Source: Prolixibacteraceae bacterium
GTDB taxonomy: Bacteria > Bacteroidota > Bacteroidia > Bacteroidales > Prolixibacteraceae
DNA: 11,239 bases
Direction of reading: 5' to 3'
Assembly: GCA_016931875.1 (NCBI GenBank)
Contig: JAFGDX010000297.1
Location: 1 to 11,239, forward strand
Below the pieces are notes generated by a model. It was not told the DNA's origin and did not search any database. It saw nothing but the letters and a program-made list of their open reading frames with translations. Below are positions 1 to 7,513 of this stretch, in pieces; positions within the stretch are counted from its first letter, which is position 1; the number at the start of each line of letters is the position of its first letter. Both the position numbers and the translations under genes were made by a program.

Positions 1-2
1 AT

Positions 3-119
3 AATAAGTTTATTGTTTCTGCTTCCGGTTTGGCACAACGTGCAGTTGATTATATTTCGGATCATCAGGATTCAAAGGCTAAACAGGGGTCTATTCAATG
101 TGAAAAAACAAAACCATAA
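3..119 (+). CDS. C-terminal end of an unidentified protein (5'-truncated by window edge)
   Basis: An open frame runs in from the left edge and ends at a TAA at 117-119, giving 38 residues. The composition looks protein-like: a stretch with FIVSASGLAQRAVDYI, then a polar lysine- and glutamine-rich tail of the kind often seen at a C-terminus. I do not recognise the family. A competing plus-strand frame begins at 13, overlaps it and has poorer composition, so I prefer this one. The 38-codon length without a stop is not in itself significant. If real, the gene lies wholly to the left and converges with the minus-strand ATPase remnant that follows. Confidence 0.35.
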   Translation, partial: NKFIVSASGLAQRAVDYISDHQDSKAKQGSIQCEKTKP

Positions 120-174
120 TGAATGCTTTTTGACTAATCGGGCAAACCAACCCCAATTATTCATCCGACAAAAA

Positions 175-342
175 TTATTCTATATATACACGCTGTAACA
201 TCAGGGTTGTCTTTCCTGCGCCACGGTGACCGGTAATAATGGTCAATGGCTGGTTCCCGTCGATTTCTGTGTATAAGAAGCGTTTAAAATCCGTTTTTAC
301 AGTAACGGTTTTTCTTTGCGATATTTTTATTAATCGTTCCAT
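175..342 (-). pseudogene. N-terminal remnant of an AAA_14/DUF4143-type ATPase
   Basis: The frame starts at the ATG complementary to 340-342 and ends at a stop complementary to 175-177, giving 55 residues. The start MERLIKISQRK is followed by TDFKRFLY and a clear Walker A P-loop, GHRGAGKTT, at about residues 38-46. This matches my memory of the first 50 or so residues of the Bacteroidota ATP-binding proteins with an AAA_14 domain and a C-terminal DUF4143, which are normally near 380-400 residues. Here the frame stops ten or so residues after the P-loop. The downstream minus-strand sequence shows no continuation of the family, so Walker B and everything after it are missing. An upstream ATG (complement of 391-393) would add 17 residues, but it lies outside the family's usual start. 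I read it as a decayed relic and expect no function. Confidence 0.6.
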
Positions 343-839
343 TTTGCTTTTTTTAAAAAAGCAAAAATGAAAAGTGATAATTTCAAAAAGCAATATTTAA
401 AGTAGTATTTTGATTCTGTTTAATCCTCTCAATTTTAAATATTAATTAAGAACTGCCCATAATTTAGAAGTAACCAATAACTGAAAAATGTATCGATTTA
501 ATTCAACAGAATCTGCCCGTATCGTGTTGCCACTTCGGCTGCAGTTTAGTTGGTGCTGGATTTAACCGGTCTCTGGATACTACAATACACATATAATACG
601 CTTTTTGTACAGAGTTGGCTACCTGATTTTTGGTTGAATTTTTGTGAAAATGTTGCCCGCATGATTGTTCTGCGTCACTCTTTGTGTAAAATATCATTGT
701 AAAGCATTTTGGTTGGTTTAAATTAAAGCCACACGCAATTTTTATAACAAAGGTTTATTGGGTATCTTCAAAATAATGAACAATGGTTGCATGAATTACC
801 TGATTTGTTTAAGTTTGTTTCCGCCGAGATATCATTTAA
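343..839. other. Anonymous intergenic stretch, no gene supported
   Basis: This is 497 bases between the ATPase remnant and the sigma factor gene. It is AT-rich at both ends, with a less AT-rich middle at about 510-670. The only frame of any length is a 64-codon minus-strand one at 503-697. I recognise nothing in it, and it lacks a leader or a domain signature. I saw no tRNA, no transposase and no terminal inverted repeats. The only feature I would point to is the candidate promoter at 786-817. Beside a truncated ATPase gene, the stretch may be further decayed accessory DNA, but that is inference. Confidence 0.5.
786..817 (+). promoter_or_regulatory. Candidate housekeeping promoter of the ECF sigma gene
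   Basis: TAAGTTTG at 810-817 is a full match to the Bacteroidota -7 consensus TAnnTTTG. GTTG at 786-789 matches three of four bases of the -33 element TTTG, with 20 bases between the two. Transcription would begin near 823, leaving a leader of under 20 bases before the ATG at 840. That would give basal, sigma-ABfr-dependent expression of the sigma/anti-sigma pair. The assignment is by consensus only. Confidence 0.45.
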
Positions 840-1436
840 ATGAAGGTCAAAAAACCAATAAGATATTCAGAAACAGAACAACAAGAACTGAAATCGTTTC
901 AGAAATTGTTTTTCAAATACCATGGCCGGCTGGTTTTATTTGCCAATAAATTTACCGGCGATCTTCAGATTTCGCAGGATCTTGTTCAGGATGCATTTCT
1001 GAAACTTTGGGAAAAAGCTGAACTCCTTTCTACAATTGAATCACCCAAGGCTTATCTCTTCCAGACTGTACGAAACAGTTGTTTGAATCATCACCGCCAT
1101 TTAAATATCAAACATTCGGTTGAAGCAGAAATTGCCTTTGAAATCGGCTCGCGTGAGAGACAGTTTTATGCAGCCAAAGACGACCCGGTGAACAGTTTGC
1201 TGGAGCAGGAAATAGAAGAGAAAATGGAAAGAATTATCGAATCGTTGCCTGAAAAATGCCGTGAGGTATACCGGTTAAGCCGCCGCAATTTTCTAAAAAA
1301 CAAGGAAATTGCCGATAAACTGGGAATATCTGTGAAAATGGTGGAGAAACACATATCAAAGGCATTGACTGTTCTTCGGGCTGAATTGTCTGAATACCTG
1401 GGACTTATTCTGTTTATCCTGTTCAGCAAATTATAA
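840..1436 (+). CDS. ECF-family RNA polymerase sigma-70 factor (PUL regulator)
   Basis: This 198-residue protein is an extracytoplasmic-function sigma factor, which would direct RNA polymerase to the promoter of the downstream susC-type operon when its anti-sigma factor is triggered. Region 2 lies at about residues 20-85, with the core-binding helix reading QDLVQDAFLKLWE at 46-58. Region 4 lies at about 125-180, with the DNA-binding helix-turn-helix around NKEIADKLGISVKMVEKHI (154-172). Length and layout match the Bacteroidota-specific ECF family found beside FecR/SusC genes. The hydrophobic C-terminal tail (LGLILFILF) is also common in that family. The ATG at 840 puts region 2 at the usual distance and lies just after a consensus -7 box. 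The next gene, 64 bases on, encodes the matching FecR anti-sigma factor. Confidence 0.95.
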   Translation: MKVKKPIRYSETEQQELKSFQKLFFKYHGRLVLFANKFTGDLQISQDLVQDAFLKLWEKAELLSTIESPKAYLFQTVRNSCLNHHRHLNIKHSVEAEIAFEIGSRERQFYAAKDDPVNSLLEQEIEEKMERIIESLPEKCREVYRLSRRNFLKNKEIADKLGISVKMVEKHISKALTVLRAELSEYLGLILFILFSKL

Positions 1437-1500
1437 AAATTTAATTACAAAGGTAGGGGAGTTGCATCCTGAAGTGTTTACCTATCAGAAAGGAAATTGA

Positions 1501-2502
1501 ATGGATTCAAAAAGATCAATAAAACGTTTAATTATTGCCCATTTGGATGGGGAGCTAAAAGGCGGGGAACTAAAAAGACTGAGTGAATGGGTTTCGCGGT
1601 CAGATGAGAATGCGGGATATTATGCCAAAATTAAAGATTTATGGGAGGCTTCTGTTGCCGATGCTTCCCGGATAGCAGAAACCGAAACCGAATGGTCGAG
1701 ATTTCTTTTAAAAGTTTCAGGAGAAGTTAAATCCAATATTTTCAGTTTTAATACGAATATGCAGATTTTTTACCGTTTTGCTGCAATTCTGGTATTAGGT
1801 GTTTTAATTGGAGGGCTGGTGGTAAAATACGGTGCAAAACAGGATTCCCTGTTTATTACATCCGTCGCGCCCAAAGGTTCCGTGTCTCAAATGATCCTGG
1901 CCGACAGTACGCTGGTATATTTGAATGCCGGGTCTGAATTGAGATACTCTCCGGAGACAAAGCAAAACAAAAGGGAAGTATTTTTAAAAGGAGAAGCCTG
2001 GTTTGATGTAAAGAAAAACCCCAAAAAACCATTTGTTGTGCATACTCCTTATTATCTGGTTAGGGTAACCGGTACAAATTTTAATGTGAAGGCCTATGAA
2101 GCTGATTCGGAAATTACAACTACTCTGGAAGAAGGAGAAGTTAAAATCAGCTCGTCGGAAAATCTGAAGATGGAGAAGGAAATCACCTTACTTCCCGGAG
2201 AACAGCTGGTATTTAATAAGAATTCAAAAGAAATGGTTATTAAAGAGGTGGATACAAAACTTTTTACATCATGGAAGGACAACAAATTAATGTTCCTGAA
2301 AATGAGCTTTGGCGACCTGATTATTTTACTGGAACGTAAATACGGAGTAGAAATCAAAGTTGATAATCCGGATATTTTAAACTATCACTATACGGGAACA
2401 ATTAAAAACGAATCAATTCTTGAAATTCTGGAAATCATAAAACATACTATACCCATTCAATATAAAATTGACGGTCAGGAAATTCATATTTATAAAAATT
2501 AA
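1501..2502 (+). CDS. FecR-family anti-sigma factor, inner membrane
   Basis: This 333-residue single-pass inner-membrane regulator would hold the preceding ECF sigma factor and release it on a signal from the periplasm. The cytoplasmic N-terminal part (residues 1-87) contains the sigma-binding region. A transmembrane helix spans about 90-110 (IFYRFAAILVLGVLIGGLVV). The periplasmic FecR domain covers about 118-222, with the family signatures GEAWFDV (164-170) and VTGTNFNV (189-196). A C-terminal DUF4974-like domain at about 260-333 (MSFGDLIILLERKYG, then YTGTIKNES) probably contacts the STN domain of SusC. The start ATG directly follows a TGA in another frame and is preceded by AAAGGAAA. Length and domain order are typical and I see no lesion. 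Together with the sigma factor and the STN-bearing SusC it forms a complete trans-envelope signalling set. Confidence 0.95.
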   Translation: MDSKRSIKRLIIAHLDGELKGGELKRLSEWVSRSDENAGYYAKIKDLWEASVADASRIAETETEWSRFLLKVSGEVKSNIFSFNTNMQIFYRFAAILVLGVLIGGLVVKYGAKQDSLFITSVAPKGSVSQMILADSTLVYLNAGSELRYSPETKQNKREVFLKGEAWFDVKKNPKKPFVVHTPYYLVRVTGTNFNVKAYEADSEITTTLEEGEVKISSSENLKMEKEITLLPGEQLVFNKNSKEMVIKEVDTKLFTSWKDNKLMFLKMSFGDLIILLERKYGVEIKVDNPDILNYHYTGTIKNESILEILEIIKHTIPIQYKIDGQEIHIYKN

Positions 2503-2503
2503 A

Positions 2504-2524
2504 AGGAGGCACAATATGAACTAA
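2504..2524 (+). promoter_or_regulatory. Perfect Shine-Dalgarno with a two-codon ORF (ATG AAC TAA)
   Basis: AGGAGG at 2504-2509 begins one base after the FecR stop codon. Six bases later, ATG AAC TAA at 2516-2524 forms a complete two-codon reading frame. Strong Shine-Dalgarno sequences are uncommon in Bacteroidota, and none of the real genes in this window has one as good, so its use for a minimal ORF is odd. It could position or stall a ribosome at the head of the susC leader, or let ribosomes leaving fecR reload. A regulatory role is inference; chance remains possible. Confidence 0.4.
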
Positions 2525-2542
2525 AAAGCTAACGAAAGAAAA

Positions 2543-2570
2543 ACCGGCCGATGCTGTAACATCAACCGGC
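2543..2570 (+). promoter_or_regulatory. susC leader hairpin 1
   Basis: GATG-CTGTAA-CATC at 2550-2563 forms a four-base-pair stem with a six-base loop. An outer CCGG at 2544-2547 can pair with CCGG at 2566-2569 across a CC/AA internal loop. It lacks a following T-run, so it does not look like a simple terminator. It shares its loop exactly with the hairpin that follows. Confidence 0.5.
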
Positions 2571-2584
2571 TCTTACAAAAAATA

Positions 2585-2608
2585 TGGTGCTGTAACACCA
2601 ATAGTGTT
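2585..2608 (+). promoter_or_regulatory. susC leader hairpin 2 with an alternative fold
   Basis: TGGTG-CTGTAA-CACCA at 2585-2600 forms a five-base-pair stem with the same CTGTAA loop as the preceding hairpin. The inner stem pair differs in a compensated way (GATG/CATC there, GGTG/CACC here). AACAC at 2594-2598 can instead pair with GTGTT at 2604-2608, which would undo this hairpin. The site lies 30 bases before the susC start. A role as an RNA switch or as a repeated protein-binding site, for example sigma-factor -35 boxes with TGTAAC, is inference. Confidence 0.45.
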
Positions 2609-2629
2609 TAATTAAAAACAATCAAATTT

Positions 2630-5600
2630 ATGAAAAAAAATGAAAAAGTACGGGTGCTTGAAAACCGGTACTGGCAAAAAGTATTACGAATTATGAAACT
2701 TACGGCAATTCTTTATTTTGTTTGTCTGATGCAGGTTTCAGCCACAGTCTATTCTCAGGCTACAAAATTTAATTTTAAGGCCGAGAATGATCAGATAGTC
2801 GATGTTCTTCGAAAAATTGAAGAAAACAGCAACTTCCGATTCTTTTATCAAAACGAACAGGTGGATGTGGAGCGGCGTGTTTCTGTGAACATCAGGGACT
2901 TAACTGTTGAGCAAATACTGGACGAAATATTTGCGGGCCGGAATATTAATTATAAAGTTTTGGAAGACAACCTGATTCTGCTAAGCCCGGTTAAAGCAAA
3001 TACAGAAAAATCCTCAGTTTTTTCGCAACAGCAAAATACTGTAACCGGTAAAGTTACTGATGAAACCGACCAGCCGCTTCCCGGTGTAACAGTTGTTGTA
3101 AAAGGCACAACAAAAGGTACGGTTACCGATGTTGACGGGAATTATACAATGGCTAATATTCCTGATGGCGCCATCCTTGTATTTTCGTTTGTGGGAATGA
3201 CTACCCGGGAAATAGAAGTGGCAAATCAAAGAACCATAAATGTAGAACTTTCTCCTGAAACTGTGGGGTTGGCTGATGTTATTGTAACAGGTGTTGCAAG
3301 CGGTACTCCTAAAGCTAAAATTGGGTTCGCAATTGAAAAAATAAGCTCGGCAAGTCTTGAACAGGTTCCTGCTATTGATGCGGCATCGGCCATCCAGGGA
3401 AAGGTAGCCGGTGTAAGAATCACCAAAACGAGCGGGGCACCCGGGGCATCGTCTGACATTCAGCTGAGAGGAGTAAAAACCATTTTTGGAAGTTCAAATC
3501 CATTAATTATTATTGACGGTGTACAAACCGAACTTGGCTTGTCGGATGTCAACTCGGAAGACATTGCTTCCATCGAGGTGCTGAAAGGCGCAGCAGCCTC
3601 TTCATTGTACGGCTCGCGTGCTGCAAACGGTGTGGTTAGTATTATAACAAAACGGGGGAATTCAATGCGCGCAGGTGATTTCCAGGTTGATTACCGTATG
3701 GAGGCGGGTGAAAGTTTTATCGGCTTTATTCCCGAACGTTCTGTTGCTACCAATAGGATTATTGAAAATGGTGAGGTTACCTCAGAACCTTCGCCTGACC
3801 ATGTAATGGATAATTTATACCCCAAAGTGTACGACCATATCGACCAGTTTTTTAACCCTGGTGGATACATGTCGAATTACCTGGCACTAAAAGGAAATTC
3901 GGCAGATTCAAAAATGTCGGTTTATGCGTCATTACAATCCATGAAAGAGCAGGGAATTGTAAAAATGGTTGAAGGAAATTCCAGAAACAACTTTAAAATA
4001 AATCTTGACTATCAGATTAATGACAAGTGGAAATTAACCACATCGAATCTTTTTACACAATCACATTCAGATAACAGGGCATCGGGAGCTTTTGGTCAGT
4101 TGTTACGAAGCGACCCCGATGCTGATTTAACATTACCTAATGAAGACGGAACGCCTTATAAGGTAAATGTAAATAAACTGAGTTCAGGAAATCCCAACCC
4201 GCTTTATGAAATTGCAAATACCATCAACAAAAGCGAGGAACAGAAGTTAATCTCGTTTACCGGATTAACCTTTGCCCCAACCAGTTTTCTTTTATTTGAA
4301 GGATCATACGGTACAACCCGTAACACAGGCGAAGGATTCTATCTCTCGCCTAAAGGAAAACTCAGGACTGATTTGACTGAAGATAATGGTTATATCAGCC
4401 GTAACAGCTGGAATAACAAGGAAGAAGTGGTGACCATTGAAGCTTCGTTCTTTAAAAGATATGGAAATTTTAATACACGGTTAAAAGGACAATTTCTTTA
4501 CGAAGAATCAAATTTCAGTACTCTTTTCGCCGGCGGCAATGAACTCGGTGTCCGTGGGAAAGGGGTAACTTCGGTAGACTTGAGTGCCAATCAAAGCGCT
4601 TCTTCCAGTGTACTAAAAAGTATAGCCTACAACTACGCTTCAATTGCCGCAGTTGATTATAAAGACAAGTATATTGTAGATGCGCTAATCCGGCGCGACG
4701 CCTCTTCATTATTCGGCTCTGATGTAAGATGGCAAACCTTCTACCGTGTTTCAACGGCGTGGAGGATTACCGAAGATTTTGCTATGAACAATATTAATGA
4801 GTGGAAACTCAGAGCATCCTACGGGATTGCCGGGTTAAGACCACCTTTTGATGCACAATATGAAGTTTTTTCTCTGGTGAATGGGGTGCCTGGAAATATG
4901 GAAACCTTGGGAAACAAGCAATTAAAGCCGTCCTTTTCAAAAGAATTTGAAGTAGGAACGGATATTTACTTTCTTAACAGGTTTAATTTGAGTGTGACTT
5001 ATTCTGACGCAAAAAATACCGACCAGATTTTGAAAGTTCCGGTTTCTCCGCTTTCCGGAGCAGCCTTTCAATGGCAAAATGCCGGTACAATTAAGTCAAC
5101 ATCGTTTGAAGCAACCTTAGGATACAACGTCATTAAAAGAGAGGCGCTGAATTGGGACATGTCGGTAACTTTTGACCGAGTAAGACAAAAGATCACCGAA
5201 TTGAACGCTACTCCTTATATGTTGAATGGGACCCGTTTCCGAATTGAAGAAGGAATCAATTTCGGAGTACTCTATCTTGATAAATTTGCGCGGTCGCTTG
5301 ACGAGGTGATGAATCAGGTGCCGGAAGGAAAAACAGTTGATGAGCTTTTTGTTGTCAATAACCAGGGTTTTGTTGTGGAAAGAGAAGCCATTGGGACAGT
5401 GAATGAAAAACCGGTAAAAATTAAAGACGATAACGGGAATATAGTAGCGCTGCCTTCAGCAGATTTTAATCCAGACTTTAACATGAACCTGTCTTCCACG
5501 CTTCAGTGGAAAAATTTTACCTTCTACTTATTGGCTTCCTGGCAGCAGGGCGGGCAGGTATATAACCACTCCGTTAGATATACTACTGACCCAAAACTGC

Positions 5601-5968
5601 TCGATCAGTCAGGTTTACCATGGAACGAAGTGAAGCCTATGGGATATTATGAAAATAATGGACAGGCTGGCGGAATCCTCGGCTGGGATAATGATGTACT
5701 GGCTTTTGATGCAACCTTTTTAAAAATCAGAGAATTGTCTTTGAGTTACAATATTGAACCTACCTTCTTAAACGATTTTATTAAAAATATGAGGATAAGC
5801 GTTATAGGACGAAATCTTTTTACATTTACCCGTTACCCGGGATATGATCCTGAAACCGGAAAAAGCGAACCTTCAAAAGGAGTCGACTCTAATGCATTCC
5901 GGTTCGATTCAAACGACGCTTATCCAATTTATAAGACGATTAGTGGCTCACTGACATTAACTTTCTAA
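2630..5968 (+). CDS. SusC/RagA-family TonB-dependent outer-membrane transporter with STN signalling domain
   Basis: This 1112-residue outer-membrane transporter would import an oligosaccharide with its SusD partner, powered by TonB. A signal peptide ends around residue 42 (VSATVYSQA). An STN (secretin/TonB short N-terminal) domain at about 47-118 is the part that talks to FecR. A carboxypeptidase-regulatory-like beta-sandwich follows at about 137-210 (GKVTDETDQPLPGVTV). A TonB-box-like LADVIVTG sits at 214-221. The plug domain at about 225-343 carries LRGVKTIFGSSNPLIIIDG and VLKGAAASSLYGSRAANGV. The rest is the beta-barrel, ending in a terminal phenylalanine, with GRNLFTF near the end. The ATG at 2630 follows an A-rich leader; an internal ATG at 2693 (MKLTAILYF) could also give a workable signal peptide. 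Eleven bases separate it from susD. Presence of STN marks it as a sigma/anti-sigma-coupled transducer. Confidence 0.96.
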   Translation: MKKNEKVRVLENRYWQKVLRIMKLTAILYFVCLMQVSATVYSQATKFNFKAENDQIVDVLRKIEENSNFRFFYQNEQVDVERRVSVNIRDLTVEQILDEIFAGRNINYKVLEDNLILLSPVKANTEKSSVFSQQQNTVTGKVTDETDQPLPGVTVVVKGTTKGTVTDVDGNYTMANIPDGAILVFSFVGMTTREIEVANQRTINVELSPETVGLADVIVTGVASGTPKAKIGFAIEKISSASLEQVPAIDAASAIQGKVAGVRITKTSGAPGASSDIQLRGVKTIFGSSNPLIIIDGVQTELGLSDVNSEDIASIEVLKGAAASSLYGSRAANGVVSIITKRGNSMRAGDFQVDYRMEAGESFIGFIPERSVATNRIIENGEVTSEPSPDHVMDNLYPKVYDHIDQFFNPGGYMSNYLALKGNSADSKMSVYASLQSMKEQGIVKMVEGNSRNNFKINLDYQINDKWKLTTSNLFTQSHSDNRASGAFGQLLRSDPDADLTLPNEDGTPYKVNVNKLSSGNPNPLYEIANTINKSEEQKLISFTGLTFAPTSFLLFEGSYGTTRNTGEGFYLSPKGKLRTDLTEDNGYISRNSWNNKEEVVTIEASFFKRYGNFNTRLKGQFLYEESNFSTLFAGGNELGVRGKGVTSVDLSANQSASSSVLKSIAYNYASIAAVDYKDKYIVDALIRRDASSLFGSDVRWQTFYRVSTAWRITEDFAMNNINEWKLRASYGIAGLRPPFDAQYEVFSLVNGVPGNMETLGNKQLKPSFSKEFEVGTDIYFLNRFNLSVTYSDAKNTDQILKVPVSPLSGAAFQWQNAGTIKSTSFEATLGYNVIKREALNWDMSVTFDRVRQKITELNATPYMLNGTRFRIEEGINFGVLYLDKFARSLDEVMNQVPEGKTVDELFVVNNQGFVVEREAIGTVNEKPVKIKDDNGNIVALPSADFNPDFNMNLSSTLQWKNFTFYLLASWQQGGQVYNHSVRYTTDPKLLDQSGLPWNEVKPMGYYENNGQAGGILGWDNDVLAFDATFLKIRELSLSYNIEPTFLNDFIKNMRISVIGRNLFTFTRYPGYDPETGKSEPSKGVDSNAFRFDSNDAYPIYKTISGSLTLTF

Positions 5969-5979
5969 ATATCAGAAAA

Positions 5980-7485
5980 ATGAAAAAAATAATATATACA
6001 CTATTCATTGCCATGGCTTTTGTTATGTTTTCCTGCGAGGATACCTTTGACAGCCTGGATGTAAGAAATGAAAATCAGCCGAATATTGAAGACCTCTATA
6101 TTCCAGAAGAATTTTATGCCCTTTTAAAGAATGGTTATAATACATGGTACAATGGCGCCATTGCTGCCAGTCCGTCTATCGGATTTTGTAATGCCGATTT
6201 GTTTTCAAGCGGAACCGCCGGGTGGGGGTCGGGCACGATGTGGTATCGTCCGCGTCAACCGTTATTTAACGACGAGCACCCCGATCCTGTTATTGTAATC
6301 AATTTTGGTGCGTGGTATAATTTCTATTCAGGAATCGGAACCGTTGTTAAACTATCTCAGATTCTGAACGACCCGGATTACGAACTGGTGTTGAACGGTA
6401 CAAATTACCTTCCGCGCGCCAAAGCCCACGTGGCAATTATTCAGGCATTGCTTTACGGTAACATCGCTTTGCTATATGATAAGGCTTATTTATTTACCGA
6501 CGAACATGATGCACTTACATTTGATTATGTTGCCAATACAAAATCCTATAAAGAAGTGATGGATTATGCGATAAGCAAACTGGATGAAGCAATAGCCCTG
6601 ATTGAAAACGACCCCGTTGATGAAGATTATCAGGCAGTAATTCCGGGAGTGAACTTTAATAAAACAACGTTATTGCAGTTTGCCAATTCAATGGCCGCCC
6701 GTTTTTTGGTACAAAATGCACGGACGACTGCAGAAAATGAACAAACTGATTGGGCAAAAGTAGAACAGTACGCCTCAAAAGGCTTTCAACAGGACTTTAA
6801 CGTTTTATATGAAGAAGGATGGCGGGGAAAAGTAATGACCCGCGATGAGGGCGCAAACTACCTGGGCTTGTACAATTGGGGATGGATACGCGCGAACCAG
6901 TGGTTAATCAATCAGATGGCGCCGGAAGACCCTGCAGCTCAATACCCCTGGCCTGAAGGTGTAAATCGCTTGGGCGAAGTAACCAACTGTCCGGATGCCC
7001 GTCTGGAAAAATATTTCAAATGGGATGAAATCAGCGACCAATGGTGGGGCTGGAGCAGGGTAACACGTGCTGGATACGGGTATTTCATCCGCTGCGAATA
7101 CAAATACTGGAGATATTACGATGTGATTGATGCAGGAGAAGGTTATATCGGGCATTTTCTGAAAGCCGAAAACGACCTTTATCTTGCTGAGGCAAAATTG
7201 CGCCAGGGAAAAGCGGGTGCCGCTGAATTCATAAATAATACCAGGGTAGCTGCAGGTGAATTACCCGCTGCAACCGATGGTGACTCCGATTTAATGGAAA
7301 AAATGTTTTATGAAAGATATGTAGAATGTGACCTCGTTTGGGCTCATTTGGGATTTTTTGACAAACGCAGACAGGGACTTTTGTTGCCCGGAACAGCTTA
7401 TCATTTCCCTATTCCGGCACCTGAGCTAAATCGGCATGGCCAACCTGTGTATACTTTTGGAGGCGCACCGGGAAGTGAAATGTAA
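5980..7485 (+). CDS. SusD/RagB-family glycan-binding outer-membrane lipoprotein
   Basis: This 501-residue surface lipoprotein would cap the SusC barrel and bind the incoming glycan. The signal peptide ends in a lipobox, FVMFSC, with the lipidated cysteine at residue 19. The N-terminal half is helical and TPR-like (about 40-270). The C-terminal RagB/SusD region shows YLAEAKLRQGKAGAAEFIN (401-419), then ERYVECDLVWAHLGFFDKRR (445-464), the local form of the family's ERR-E-EG-R-DLRR block, and HFPIPAPEL (475-483), the usual LPIP-type ending. The protein is rich in tryptophan (for example W281, W300, W302, W355, W356, W358), which suits stacking on sugar rings, though which of these bind ligand cannot be read from sequence. 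The length is normal. It follows susC closely and is surely co-transcribed. Confidence 0.95.
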   Translation: MKKIIYTLFIAMAFVMFSCEDTFDSLDVRNENQPNIEDLYIPEEFYALLKNGYNTWYNGAIAASPSIGFCNADLFSSGTAGWGSGTMWYRPRQPLFNDEHPDPVIVINFGAWYNFYSGIGTVVKLSQILNDPDYELVLNGTNYLPRAKAHVAIIQALLYGNIALLYDKAYLFTDEHDALTFDYVANTKSYKEVMDYAISKLDEAIALIENDPVDEDYQAVIPGVNFNKTTLLQFANSMAARFLVQNARTTAENEQTDWAKVEQYASKGFQQDFNVLYEEGWRGKVMTRDEGANYLGLYNWGWIRANQWLINQMAPEDPAAQYPWPEGVNRLGEVTNCPDARLEKYFKWDEISDQWWGWSRVTRAGYGYFIRCEYKYWRYYDVIDAGEGYIGHFLKAENDLYLAEAKLRQGKAGAAEFINNTRVAAGELPAATDGDSDLMEKMFYERYVECDLVWAHLGFFDKRRQGLLLPGTAYHFPIPAPELNRHGQPVYTFGGAPGSEM

Positions 7486-7513
7486 ATATGTATAACTTTA
7501 AAAATTGAGAACA

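Noticed and set aside
13..198. Plus-strand 61-codon frame at the left edge
   Set aside because: It overlaps both the more protein-like frame ending at 119 and the ATPase remnant on the other strand, and its composition is poor.
503..697. Minus-strand 64-codon frame in the left gene-free region
   Set aside because: Protein-like codons but no recognisable domain, no leader and no supporting neighbour. Mentioned as a finding, not called as a gene.
758..949. Plus-strand 63-codon frame overlapping the sigma factor start
   Set aside because: It overlaps region 2 of the sigma factor in another frame and shows no domain; a shadow.
192..2564. Twelve-base match GCTGTAACATCA at 192-203 and 2553-2564
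   Set aside because: A few shared 12-mers are expected by chance in a window this size, and the first copy is explained by codons of the ATPase remnant.
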